This document shows, one piece after another, positions 56,715 through 64,000 of a DNA stretch of 64,000 nt. The notes under the pieces are model-generated. The model did not search any database, was not told the origin of the DNA, and saw only the letters and a list, made by a program, of their open reading frames with translations. This stretch comes from Paenibacillus piri (GTDB lineage Bacteria; Bacillota; Bacilli; Paenibacillales; NBRC-103111): the NCBI RefSeq assembly GCF_004354045.1, contig NZ_SMRT01000007.1, positions 248,001 through 312,000 on the forward strand, given 5' to 3'. Both the position numbers and the translations under genes were made by a program. The stretch's first letter is position 1. Every line of letters begins with the position of its first letter.

Positions 56715-56801
56715 TTGACAGGTTTCATAAACGGCGTCGCTCTGGCTCTGCCCTTATGGGGCATTATACTTGGGATTGTGCGTCTGATCGTTTCGCATTA
56801 A
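56715..56801 (+). CDS. Possible 28-residue hydrophobic small protein
   Basis: A TTG at 56715, six bases after AGAGGTG, opens a frame coding a single membrane helix: residues 3-25 include FINGVALALPLWGIILGIV and the end is RLIVSH. The composition fits a small membrane protein rather than chance, but the start codon is weak and I recognise no family. It lies in the gap between the leuS promoter and yqeM; the remainder of that gap (56573-56714) shows nothing else. Confidence 0.4.
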   Translation: MTGFINGVALALPLWGIILGIVRLIVSH

Positions 56802-56844
56802 ATGGCGCCGGATTGTTCCGATGCAGAACTTTCTATTTTATCGT

Positions 56845-57639
56845 TTACTTTAACGCCACAAAAAACGCCCGCCGCGTCGTCTCCGTCACAGGCTTCCACA
56901 AAAAGTCCGCATAGCATTCCGCTTCCCGAAAACCGGTCGCAAGCAGCCGCTTTTTCAGCCAGTCGATCGGGTAAGCCCGCTGGACGTGATATTCTTCGAT
57001 CCGGCGAAACCGGTCCGCCGCCGTATCGTCCGAGCTGCCCTGAACGGCCGGCGTCTCCTTGGCGAAAATCGTCAGCGCATGTTCGATTTCGCCGCGCCCC
57101 GCATTCAGTTCACTTGTCCAAATATAAGCGATGTCCTCCTCGTTCAGAAAAAAAGGCTGCGCCGCGGCATAAGCTTCCAGTTGATACGGCGTATGAACGT
57201 CGAATACAAAAATGCCGCCGTCCTTCAATCCCGCATAAGCTTGAGCGAATGCTTGCGCCACATCTTCTTCCTCAAGCAAGTAATTGATGCAATCGCATAG
57301 CGAAACGGCCGCATCGACTGGACGCAGCAGCTCCCAATCGCGCAGATCCTGCTGCAGCCAGGTCACTCCCCCCGATCCGGGAAAAGCGCTCCGCCGCGCG
57401 GCTTCATCCGACTTGTCCCGCGCCACGGCGAGCATGTCCTCGGACAGATCGATCCCGAACACCTCGAAGCCCTGCTCCGCCAGCGGGATGGCTATACTGC
57501 CCGTACCGCAGCCCAAATCGGCAATCGATCGCGGCTGGCCGTACTTGTCCCAGCATTGTCGCAGAAATCCGAGCCATTCGTCGTAGGGCATATCCTCCAT
57601 CAACCGGTCGTAATAAAATGCGAATTCATCATAAGCCAA
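56845..57639 (-). CDS. yqeM: SAM-dependent methyltransferase YqeM
   Basis: Class I methyltransferase of unknown substrate. The best start is a TTG at 57639 (MAYDEFAFYYDRLMEDMPYD), 12 bases after GGAAGG; a TTG at 57651 abuts the site. SAM motif I is IADLGCGTGSIAIPLAEQGFEV, motif II GIDLSEDMLAVARDKSD, and SLCDCINYL follows. Position between comER/leuS and rsfS matches B. subtilis yqeM, except that cvfB is interposed. Confidence 0.85.
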   Translation of the reverse strand: MAYDEFAFYYDRLMEDMPYDEWLGFLRQCWDKYGQPRSIADLGCGTGSIAIPLAEQGFEVFGIDLSEDMLAVARDKSDEAARRSAFPGSGGVTWLQQDLRDWELLRPVDAAVSLCDCINYLLEEEDVAQAFAQAYAGLKDGGIFVFDVHTPYQLEAYAAAQPFFLNEEDIAYIWTSELNAGRGEIEHALTIFAKETPAVQGSSDDTAADRFRRIEEYHVQRAYPIDWLKKRLLATGFREAECYADFLWKPVTETTRRAFFVALK

Positions 57640-57690
57640 AGCTTTCAGCAACCTTCCGGATTTTGATCTGCTTGCCGATTATGGCCGTTC

Positions 57691-57840
57691 GGCTTTTGGG
57701 GGACTTAAGTTGGGGGCGCCCCCAAAAGTAAGGTCAAGAGTTGCCTGCACTCTTGACGAAACCCGGTGGATACGGGTTAGCGGAATTCGCTTCGGAGCTT
57801 CACGTCACTCTTCGGAGCTTCACGTCACTCTTCGGAGCTT
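57691..57840 (-). repeat. CCCCC/GGGGG-bounded repeat, inverted copy overlapping the cvfB stop
   Basis: Read on the minus strand: three near-copies of a 20-bp unit AAGCTCCGAAGAGTGACGTG, then the AACCCG/CGGGTT and TCAAGAGTG/ACTCTTGA hairpins, then TTACTTTTGGGGGCGCCCCC. The first 20-bp unit lies inside the 3' end of cvfB. Confidence 0.75.
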
Positions 57841-58721
57841 CCCTGCTCCTGCTTCAAGTGCGTCCAGCTGCCCTTTTGATAAACCAAGCCTTCCTTCATC
57901 AGCTTGCCAAGCGCTCGTTTAAATGCGGCTTTGCTGATCTGAAACCGTTGGCTGACCACATCCGCCGGCGTTTCGTCCGAATAAGGCATCGCGCCGTTCG
58001 GCCTGTCTCTCAGCACCGCCAATATCCGCTCCGAATCTTCATCGCGGCCGATATGCTTCGCGGCCCTCATCGAGCCGTTAACGTTGCCGTCTTCACGGAT
58101 GAACGTAATCCGTATCTCTACTTCCTCGCCCAATCGGAGCAGCCGCGTCCGATCGGCGTCGTGGATCAATCCGATGACGCCGAACCCGACGATTCCTCCA
58201 TCACACACGACGAACGTTCCCATTTGCAGTGGCTTATACACGCGGGCAAGCACCTTTTTGTTTTTCCAGCTTGCCGGCGCATCGAAGCAAAGCGGCTTCA
58301 GCTCCGCTTCTCCGGCCGTCTTGGCGACCAGCCGGCCTTGACGGTCGTGGTTCAGCACGACGAATACCTTGTCGCCTACCTGCGGCCGCAGCTCCTTAAG
58401 GTCAGGCTGCTCTTTAAACGGGAGCAGCAGGTTGCGGCCCAGGCCCATCTCCAGAAAGCAGCCGAATCTCGGGTGAACATCGACGACCTCCAGCAGCGCG
58501 ACTTCTCCGAGCTCGATGAGCGGCTTGCGCATTGTTGCCGCCAGCCGGTCCTCCGTATCGTAGTACAGGAATACTTCCACCCGGTCGCCTACCTCAATTT
58601 CGCCGATTACCTCGCTGTAATGGAGCAGCACTTCCTGAACGCCATTCGTCACAAAGTAGCCGTTCGGCGAAACCTCCTTTGCCACTTGCAGCGCAACCCG
58701 CTTGCCCGCTTCAAGCCTCAT
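57825..58721 (-). CDS. cvfB: S1-type RNA-binding protein CvfB (YitL-like)
   Basis: 298 residues with four successive domains: three S1-like beta barrels and a C-terminal winged helix (FQISKAAFKRALGKLMKEGLV). GVQEVLLHYSEV and RFGCFLEMGLGRNLLLPF, with GVIGLIHDAD, are typical. It affects virulence and RNA turnover in Staphylococcus. It overlaps rsfS by four bases (ATGA). Its last residues (GSSEE) come from a repeat unit. Confidence 0.9.
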   Translation of the reverse strand: MRLEAGKRVALQVAKEVSPNGYFVTNGVQEVLLHYSEVIGEIEVGDRVEVFLYYDTEDRLAATMRKPLIELGEVALLEVVDVHPRFGCFLEMGLGRNLLLPFKEQPDLKELRPQVGDKVFVVLNHDRQGRLVAKTAGEAELKPLCFDAPASWKNKKVLARVYKPLQMGTFVVCDGGIVGFGVIGLIHDADRTRLLRLGEEVEIRITFIREDGNVNGSMRAAKHIGRDEDSERILAVLRDRPNGAMPYSDETPADVVSQRFQISKAAFKRALGKLMKEGLVYQKGSWTHLKQEQGSSEE

Positions 58722-59065
58722 ACGTTCTCAACCACTTTCGCATCGGACCATAAGCGCTCAATATTGTAATATTCCCGGTCATCGCGGTGGAATACGTGCA
58801 CGACGACGTCGCCTAAGTCGATAAGCACCCAGCGCGCCGTGTCCATACCTTCCAATCCGCGAACTCGAACGCCCTGCTCGTCGGCTTTTTTACGTACCTC
58901 AGCTGCGATCGCCTGCACCTGTGTCTCGGAATTTCCGTGGCAGATGATGAAATAATCGGCGATCAGGGAAATGCCTTGCAGATTCAAGGTAACGATGTTC
59001 ATCGCTTTTTTGTCGTCAGCCGCGTCCACGATCAGAGCCATCAATTTATCCGGGGTTATACTCAT
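58718..59065 (-). CDS. rsfS: Ribosomal silencing factor RsfS
   Basis: 115 residues (YqeL/RsfA family). It binds L14 and blocks subunit joining in starvation. LNLQGISLIADYFIICHGNS, VRGLEGMDTARWVLIDLGD and VVHVFHRDDREYYNIERLW are characteristic. Its ATG directly follows the yqeK stop (TGAATG). Confidence 0.96.
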   Translation of the reverse strand: MSITPDKLMALIVDAADDKKAMNIVTLNLQGISLIADYFIICHGNSETQVQAIAAEVRKKADEQGVRVRGLEGMDTARWVLIDLGDVVVHVFHRDDREYYNIERLWSDAKVVENV

Positions 59066-59650
59066 TCAATTTCCTCCTTGGGATTGTTGTTTGATTTCCT
59101 CAATTAAGCCGTTTCGGGCCAATATCGTCAACGGATAAACCTTTTTACCCTTTTCCACCAAAAATAGAACCGTTCCGTCAAAAGCGGCAAGCAGCGCCTT
59201 CTCAACACTATGTTCGGCGATTTCACGAATATTATGCACTCCCGGAAAATCACGGCCCGGCTCGATATAATCGGCAAGACAAACCACTTTTTCCAGCATT
59301 GTCATCTTTTCGCGTCCGGTCGTATGATAGCGGATCGCGTCCAGCACTTCTTCGTCGTCAATGCCGTAATCCCTCCGGGCCACGAAAGCTCCCGCATGCG
59401 CATGCCAAATTTCTTTATCGTAGTCAAGCAGATCGGGCTGCAGGCCGTTTTTGCGGATAACGTCGCCTTGAGCCTGGACCGGCCAATATTTGACGACATC
59501 GTGCAGAATAGCGGCCACATAAGCTTTATCCGGATCGCAGCCGTAAGCCTTCGCCAATCGGACTGACGTCTCCATTACACCCAGCGTATGCTCCCAACGT
59601 TTAGCCGGCATCTGCGATTGCACCGCTTCAATTAAATGTTTAGGGTCCAT
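59066..59650 (-). CDS. yqeK: HD-domain protein YqeK (Ap4A hydrolase type)
   Basis: 194 residues from the ATG at 59650, inside the end of nadD (11-base overlap), with GAGGAG upstream. HD signature: KRWEHTLGVMETSVRLA, AAILHDVVKYW, HAHAGAFVARRDYG and RYHTTGREKMTMLEKVVCLADYIEPGR. Family members cleave diadenosine tetraphosphate symmetrically. It is in the conserved nadD-yqeK-rsfS block. Confidence 0.94.
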   Translation of the reverse strand: MDPKHLIEAVQSQMPAKRWEHTLGVMETSVRLAKAYGCDPDKAYVAAILHDVVKYWPVQAQGDVIRKNGLQPDLLDYDKEIWHAHAGAFVARRDYGIDDEEVLDAIRYHTTGREKMTMLEKVVCLADYIEPGRDFPGVHNIREIAEHSVEKALLAAFDGTVLFLVEKGKKVYPLTILARNGLIEEIKQQSQGGN

Positions 59651-60227
59651 AGCATCCGCTCTCCTCGATATATTCGTGTACGCGATCCGGCACCAGATGC
59701 CGAATCGTTCTGCCTTCGGATTTACGCTGCCGGATCGACGTTGACGAAAGCTCGATAAGAGGCATCGTGGCAAGCTCGACCGCATCGCGCAGCGATTCCG
59801 GCAGCTGCTCCATCCCGGGCGTGTATCCCGGACGCTGCAGACCGATAAACGAGATGAGCTTCGCCAGCTCGCCGATCTTATACCATTTGGGCAAAAACTG
59901 AACCATGTCGGCCCCGATTATATAATAAAAATGAATGCCGGGATATTCCTTGAGCAGCAGGCTTATCGTATCGAACGTGTAGGAAATGCCGCCTTTTTTC
60001 AATTCGAAATCGAACGGACGGAAATGGGGCTGCCCCTCAACCGCTCTGCAAACCATTTCCCATCTTTGTCCGCTGCTTGCCATGGTTGCTTGCTGTTTGT
60101 GGGGCGGAACGTTGGTCGGCATAAACCACACCTCGCTCAGCCCCGCCTGCTCGTAAGCGCACTGCGCCGCTATCATGTGGCCGATATGGATCGGATCAAA
60201 GGTCCCCCCCATGATTCCAACCTTCAT
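59640..60227 (-). CDS. nadD: Nicotinate-nucleotide adenylyltransferase
   Basis: 195 residues; makes deamido-NAD from nicotinate mononucleotide. GGTFDPIHIGHMIAA holds the HxGH motif (14-17), and LSSTSIRQRKSEG the second nucleotide-binding motif. It ends overlapping yqeK. Confidence 0.97.
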   Translation of the reverse strand: MKVGIMGGTFDPIHIGHMIAAQCAYEQAGLSEVWFMPTNVPPHKQQATMASSGQRWEMVCRAVEGQPHFRPFDFELKKGGISYTFDTISLLLKEYPGIHFYYIIGADMVQFLPKWYKIGELAKLISFIGLQRPGYTPGMEQLPESLRDAVELATMPLIELSSTSIRQRKSEGRTIRHLVPDRVHEYIEESGCYGP

Positions 60228-60266
60228 CCTTGCACCTCTTTTTACGGTTATTGCTTATACTATTTT

Positions 60267-60557
60267 TTACGGCAGTTCGATCGTTTTATGATCGCGGGAT
60301 TCCTTGTACAGCACAATAATTTTGCCGATCACTTGAACCAATTCCGCACCCGCGCCTTCGGCCAGCTGCTGACCGACCTCGTCGCGGTCTTCTCCGCTGT
60401 TGTTCAATACGGTAACTTTAATCAGCTCCCGCACCTCCAGCGCTTCTTCGATGTGCCGGATTAAATGCTCGTTGACGCCGCCTTTGCCCACTTGAAAAAT
60501 CGGGTCCAGATGATGCGCCAAAGAGCGGAGATATCTTTTTTGTTTGCCAGTTAACAT
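60267..60557 (-). CDS. yhbY: YhbY-type ribosome assembly RNA-binding protein
   Basis: 96 residues, CRM domain (YqeI in B. subtilis). LTGKQKRYLRSLAHHLDPIF and QVGKGGVNEHLI are the conserved parts. It binds the precursor of the large subunit. It is followed by nadD and preceded by a repeat-bearing 84-bp spacer. Confidence 0.95.
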   Translation of the reverse strand: MLTGKQKRYLRSLAHHLDPIFQVGKGGVNEHLIRHIEEALEVRELIKVTVLNNSGEDRDEVGQQLAEGAGAELVQVIGKIIVLYKESRDHKTIELP

Positions 60558-60585
60558 GTGTTTGCCTCAATTCGGTTGAAATTCC

Positions 60586-60632
60586 AGGATAAACGGCTCC
60601 GCCGTCCTTTTAGGGGACGGGCGCGTTTGTCA
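60586..60632 (+). repeat. GGATAAACGGC hairpin repeat, copy 2
   Basis: AGGATAAACGGCTCCGCCGT, then CCTTTTAGGGGACGG and GCGCGTTTGTCAAGGGTGT. It lies in the aroE-yhbY spacer and shares the GCGC(A/G)TTTGTCAAG tail with the copy at 63305. Confidence 0.65.
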
Positions 60633-60641
60633 AGGGTGTGT

Positions 60642-61493
60642 CTAAAATGAGTCGATAACGACCTGCCGCATGGCGGCGATAGGGGCCGGTACGCCGGTCC
60701 AATATTCGAACGCGTACGCTCCCTGATAAATAAACATGCCCAAGCCGCTGTGGATTTTCGCCCCCCGCGCCTCGGATTCACGCAGAAATCGCGTGATGAT
60801 CGGATTGTATACGAGATCGCTGACGACCAGCCGATCCCCGATCAGCGATGTGTCCATCGGCACGCCGTCCTCATTCGGATGCATGCCGAGCGACGTATTG
60901 TTAACGATCAGACTGACCTCGCCGATCACACCGGCAATTTCGTCCAGACCGAGGCCGCTGGCCGACGTAAATTCGGACATGTTCCGCGCCAGCTCGTCGG
61001 CTTTCCCGCGCGTCCGGTTCGCGATGTAAATATGCGAGGCCCCTTCCTTCGCCAGCGCGTAGCCGACACCTCGGGCGGCACCGCCGGCGCCGATCATCAG
61101 CACTTTTTTACCGCTCAGCTCGATTCCGGTTTCTTCCTTCAAGGAACGCACGTAACCGATTCCGTCCGTATTATAGCCGATCAGCCTGCCGTTATCGTTA
61201 ACGATCGTGTTGACGGCGCCGATGATGCGTGCGCCTTCGTCGATTTCGTCGAGGTAATCCATGACCTCCAGCTTATGCGGAATCGTCACGTTAACGCCGC
61301 GAAACTGCATCGCCCGGATGCCGTTTACCGCATCCTTCAACTGCCCGGGTAAAATATGAAAAGCCGCGTATGCCGCATTGATTCCCGTCTCTTCGAATGC
61401 GCGGTTCAGCATGATCGGCGACTTGGAATGCCGGATCGGATCTCCGAAAACCGCGTACATAATCGTGTAGCTGTCCAAATTGCGTGTCCCCAT
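60642..61493 (-). CDS. aroE: Shikimate dehydrogenase
   Basis: 283 residues; NADPH reduction of 3-dehydroshikimate. HSKSP (22-27 region) and K74 (NVTIPHK) with D110 (YNTDGIG) form the shikimate site; GAGGAARG (135-142) binds NADPH. The ATG at 61493 has GGGAGGAAAAG upstream. It lies in conserved order after yqeH. Confidence 0.96.
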   Translation of the reverse strand: MGTRNLDSYTIMYAVFGDPIRHSKSPIMLNRAFEETGINAAYAAFHILPGQLKDAVNGIRAMQFRGVNVTIPHKLEVMDYLDEIDEGARIIGAVNTIVNDNGRLIGYNTDGIGYVRSLKEETGIELSGKKVLMIGAGGAARGVGYALAKEGASHIYIANRTRGKADELARNMSEFTSASGLGLDEIAGVIGEVSLIVNNTSLGMHPNEDGVPMDTSLIGDRLVVSDLVYNPIITRFLRESEARGAKIHSGLGMFIYQGAYAFEYWTGVPAPIAAMRQVVIDSF

Positions 61494-61523
61494 TGTATTT
61501 CTTTTCCTCCCGCCTTGATCCCC

Positions 61524-62645
61524 TTAAATAAGCGATTCTCTAACCGCCACTTTTACGCCTTTGGGCACATGAATCATCAAGTCCGCTCCGATATCGCTGT
61601 TGACTTTCACCCAACCCAAGCCTGAAATGGACACATCGTACACCTTGCCCTTTGGAATCCGTACCGGATGCTTGGTCAGCTTGGGCAGCTGCTCCAGTTC
61701 GTCGCGCGAAGGCGGGCTGAGCAGCTCGCCCTTATGCTCCTCATACAGCTCATCCGCCCGTTCGAGCTTCGTCCGGTGCGCCTGAAGCGCATTCGATACA
61801 TAGAATGTAAACGACTGTCTCGCGCCCTGGACAAAATCGAACCGGACGAGACCGCCGAAAAAGATCGTCTGGCGCTCGTTCAGTTGAAAAACGATGGGCT
61901 TCACCGGCCGGTCCGGCATCAGCTTCTGCAAATCCCGTTTATTGACCAACTCCGTCAACCGATGCGGATACACGATCCCCGGCGTGTCGATGATGAAAGT
62001 GCCGTCGTCCATCGGAATTTTGACAATATCCAGCGTCGTGCCCGGATATTGCGATGTCGTCAGCTCTGCGTCAAGATCGCTGTAATCGCGGATCAAACGG
62101 TTAATGAGCGTCGACTTGCCGACATTGGTCGCCCCGACCACATAAATATCATGACCGTTCCGGTACTCGTCCAACGCTTGAATGACTCTGTCAAAGCCCA
62201 TATTTTGCTTAGCTGAGCAGAGCACCACTTCAACGGTTTTGAGACCGAATTCTTTCGCCTGCTTGCGCACCCAGTTGACGATTTTGTTAAAATTGGTCAC
62301 CTTCGGCAGCAGATCGATTTTGTTGACGCAGAGCACGACCGGATTGTCGCCCACAAACCGCGGCAACCCGCTGATCAGACTGCCCTCGAAATCAAAAATA
62401 TCGATAATGTTGACCACGAGCGCTTTCGTATGTCCGACATGGCTTAACAGCTTTAAAAAATCGTCGTGATTCAACGTGATGCCCGACGATTCGTTATAGT
62501 TTTTGATGCGGAAGCAGCGCTGGCATATTACCGGCGTGCGGTTTAACGCTTGCGGCGGCACATAGCCGAGCTTATCGGGGCTTTCGGTCTGCAGCTTGAC
62601 GCCGCAGCCGGCACAGCCGGTTTGTTCGGATTGCAATTGTGTCAT
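61524..62645 (-). CDS. yqeH: Ribosome biogenesis GTPase YqeH
   Basis: 373 residues; circularly permuted GTPase for 30S assembly. A zinc finger (C11, C14, C41, C44) precedes the permuted motifs: G4 NKID (108-111), G1 GATNVGKS (171-178), G3 DTPG (220-223). The C-terminal RNA-binding domain follows. Confidence 0.97.
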   Translation of the reverse strand: MTQLQSEQTGCAGCGVKLQTESPDKLGYVPPQALNRTPVICQRCFRIKNYNESSGITLNHDDFLKLLSHVGHTKALVVNIIDIFDFEGSLISGLPRFVGDNPVVLCVNKIDLLPKVTNFNKIVNWVRKQAKEFGLKTVEVVLCSAKQNMGFDRVIQALDEYRNGHDIYVVGATNVGKSTLINRLIRDYSDLDAELTTSQYPGTTLDIVKIPMDDGTFIIDTPGIVYPHRLTELVNKRDLQKLMPDRPVKPIVFQLNERQTIFFGGLVRFDFVQGARQSFTFYVSNALQAHRTKLERADELYEEHKGELLSPPSRDELEQLPKLTKHPVRIPKGKVYDVSISGLGWVKVNSDIGADLMIHVPKGVKVAVRESLI

Positions 62646-62652
62646 GGTTTAC

Positions 62653-63150
62653 CTACCTTTTCATCCAGCTTAAAGCGACTTTCTCTAATGAACGGTTAAT
62701 GACTTTTGTAAAAATGCCTTCATCCGCCCGGGCTATCGGCAGCACCAGTATCGTATAAAGCCCGAGCCGGTTTCCGCCAAGCACATCCGTCATCATCTGA
62801 TCGCCGATAACAGCCGTCTGCTCCGGCGTCAACCCCATCATTCCCATAGCTTTACGAAATGCGGCGCTTGTGGGCTTCTTGGCCCGGTAAATAAAAGGCA
62901 GCGACAACGGCTCGGCAAACTTGCTGACGCGCGGCCGGTTATTGTTTGATACGATCACGACTTGAAAGCCGATCTGTCCGACGACCTTCAGCCAATCCAA
63001 CAGCTCCGGCGTGGCCAACGGGGCCTTGGCGCCGACCAATGTATTATCAAGATCCGTAATAATGCCGCGGATTCCTTGCTCCCATAATGCGTTTAAATCC
63101 AGATCGTAAATCGTATTTACCTGTAAACCGGGCAGAAGCTTTTTCAACAA
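62653..63150 (-). CDS. yqeG: YqeG family HAD phosphatase
   Basis: 165 residues from a TTG at 63150 (or the next TTG, 63147), after GAGGTG; the longer upstream frame runs through repeat DNA. HAD motif I is ITDLDNTLVGAKAP (D33, D35), motif II VSNNNRPRV, and the IIIA-type end GDQMMTDVLGGNRLG. The B. subtilis homologue has 172 residues. It heads the yqeG-yqeH-aroE block, and no promoter was identified with confidence. Confidence 0.9.
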   Translation of the reverse strand: MLKKLLPGLQVNTIYDLDLNALWEQGIRGIITDLDNTLVGAKAPLATPELLDWLKVVGQIGFQVVIVSNNNRPRVSKFAEPLSLPFIYRAKKPTSAAFRKAMGMMGLTPEQTAVIGDQMMTDVLGGNRLGLYTILVLPIARADEGIFTKVINRSLEKVALSWMKR

Positions 63151-63304
63151 CGAATTCACCTCAAGAACATGCTTATATACGCAAACTATACCATATATGT
63201 CCTTTTTGTTGCAAAATGCCGAATCAAATATTTTCGGAGCCGCTCCGCGAGAGCAGCGGCCTCTCTTGTGATCCGAAAGGTGTATGCCTTCTCGCCTTTC
63301 AAGC

Positions 63305-63356
63305 AAGGATAAACGGCTTCGCCGTCCTTCGAGAACGAGCGCATTTGTCAAGATTG
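63305..63356 (+). repeat. GGATAAACGGC hairpin repeat, copy 3
   Basis: AAGGATAAACGGCTTCGCCG TCC stem-loop, then GCGCATTTGTCAAGATTGT. The rest of the yqeG upstream gap (63151-63392) shows a GAGCCGCTCCGCGAGAGCAG hairpin-like patch and no gene. Confidence 0.65.
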
Positions 63357-63392
63357 TACAAAAACTAAGTATAACATCTTATGGTTTCCGTT

Positions 63393-63433
63393 CAAAAAAA
63401 AGCTTGACCTGGGCTAAACAACCCGATCAAGCT
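63393..63433 (-). terminator. Intrinsic terminator of the transglutaminase-type gene
   Basis: AAGCTTGA...GGG and CCC..TCAAGCTT form the stem; on the minus strand eight T's follow. Confidence 0.85.
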
Positions 63434-63445
63434 TGTGCAGCGTTA

Positions 63446-64000
63446 TTAAAATTGCGAGCGAAGCTTCTCAACGAGCTGCGACGTGCTCTGCCAATCCTCC
63501 TCGGTTATTTCCGCCTTGCTGTATTTCGCTTTTTCGAAAATCGACAGCACCTGCTCCAAATCGGCCTTCAGCCACTTGCTCTGCTTCGACCAGCGGCGAA
63601 CCGCTTCCCGCAAAGTCTCATGCTCCAAGCGTGTATACCCGTTGCGCCGGCAAATCCGCAGCAGCCTCTCGCACTCGACGATCACCTTTTGCTTCAAAAG
63701 CGAAGCGCGCCGGCGTTCCAGCCGCTCGCGGATCAGCTCGACAATCTGCAGCTTCCAGGCGAGAAAGGTGGCAAGCGCCGCAAGCAGCACTGCGATTCCG
63801 CCGATTCCGGCCGCTTGGCCCGGATTGGCAAATACGGTCGTCTCCTCCGGTGTAGCGGGAACGTCCGGCAGCATAGACAGATCGAAGGTCAGCTCCTGCT
63901 CCGGTACGGCGCGCGGCAGCGCAAATCCGGAGGTCGGCTCGAACGGAATCCAGCCCAGCCCGCTGAAATACACTTCCACCCAGGAATGTGCATCCGCATT
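63446..64000 (-). CDS. Transglutaminase-like membrane protein with DUF4129-like tail (5' partial)
   Basis: The frame runs off the window at 64000. The visible 184 residues begin [23 protein letters not shown], the end of a transglutaminase-like (cysteine protease fold) domain with its HSWVEVY active-site histidine. One membrane helix follows ([19 protein letters not shown]), then a cytoplasmic basic tail (DUF4129-like) with [20 protein letters not shown]. This layout fits TgpA/YebA-type proteins of large multi-span proteases whose N-terminal membrane part is outside the window. Confidence 0.85.
   Translation of the reverse strand, partial: NADAHSWVEVYFSGLGWIPFEPTSGFALPRAVPEQELTFDLSMLPDVPATPEETTVFANPGQAAGIGGIAVLLAALATFLAWKLQIVELIRERLERRRASLLKQKVIVECERLLRICRRNGYTRLEHETLREAVRRWSKQSKWLKADLEQVLSIFEKAKYSKAEITEEDWQSTSQLVEKLRSQF

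Noticed and set aside
57741..58769. 342-codon plus-strand frame starting in the repeat
   Set aside because: Antisense to cvfB; its first residues simply translate the repeat element.

Overview
The window is core chromosome of a sporulating, moderately high-GC Bacillota, most likely Paenibacillaceae (Paenibacillus, Cohnella or a close relative). The evidence is sporulation genes (spoIIP, yqxA, gpr), Bacillus-type AddAB, SbcCD and ComE genes, AGGAGG ribosome binding sites, a Leu T-box, a CIRCE element and frequent TTG/GTG starts. From about 20 kb onward the order follows the Bacillus subtilis yqeG-to-yqeV region closely, read backwards here. Nearly every gene is on the minus strand. The plus-strand exceptions are the first gene, mmcQ/yjbR, rpsT, a DUF2264 gene, comER and one possible tiny ORF.

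Layout: 0-4.2 kb holds a TetR domain joined in frame to an FAD-dependent oxidoreductase, and a secreted GH26-like glycosidase with copper-amine-oxidase-type stalk repeats. 4.3-17.9 kb is a double-strand-break repair operon, addB-addA-sbcD-sbcC, with a 650-bp nested palindromic repeat region between sbcD and sbcC. 18-25.5 kb holds a nitroreductase behind a Fur-type box, an RlmI-like methyltransferase, deoC, a Nudix hydrolase, mtaB, rsmE, an M50 protease and prmA. 25.8-27.2 kb is a small-gene region rich in repeats and terminators. 27.5-34.4 kb is the heat-shock operon hrcA-chaperonin-grpE-dnaK-dnaJ behind a perfect CIRCE element; the second gene is an archaeal-like (Group III) TCP-1/cpn60 chaperonin. 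34.4-42.8 kb holds a GNAT enzyme, hemW, lepA, yqxA, spoIIP, gpr, rpsT and holA. 43-46.5 kb has an ECF sigma factor with its anti-sigma factor, and a DUF2264 protein. 46.9-53.3 kb is the late-competence cluster comEA-(metY)-comEB-comEC with divergent comER; metY sits inside the com genes. 53.4-56.6 kb is leuS with a complete T-box leader. 56.8-63.2 kb is yqeM-cvfB-rsfS-yqeK-nadD-yhbY-aroE-yqeH-yqeG (ribosome assembly, NAD and shikimate synthesis). The window ends in a transglutaminase-type protein that runs off the edge.

The genes are mostly housekeeping, so most of the novelty is between them. At least four families of intergenic repeats are spread over the window: a 113-114 bp hairpin repeat in tandem pairs (grpE-dnaK spacer and leuS leader), a CCCCC/GGGGG-bounded repeat (four places), a GGATAAACGGC hairpin repeat (three places), and the nested palindrome inside sbcDC. 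Their presence in transcribed spacers of essential operons, with compensatory changes in one stem, suggests non-autonomous mobile elements or RNA-processing modules. The other notable points are the chaperonin inside the CIRCE operon, the TetR-oxidoreductase fusion, the hrcA promoter whose spacer is the upstream gene's terminator hairpin, and a ComEA whose usual middle domain is replaced by short repeats.

No tRNA, rRNA, CRISPR array, prophage or intact insertion sequence was seen. All family names come from reading motifs by eye; no database search was run.
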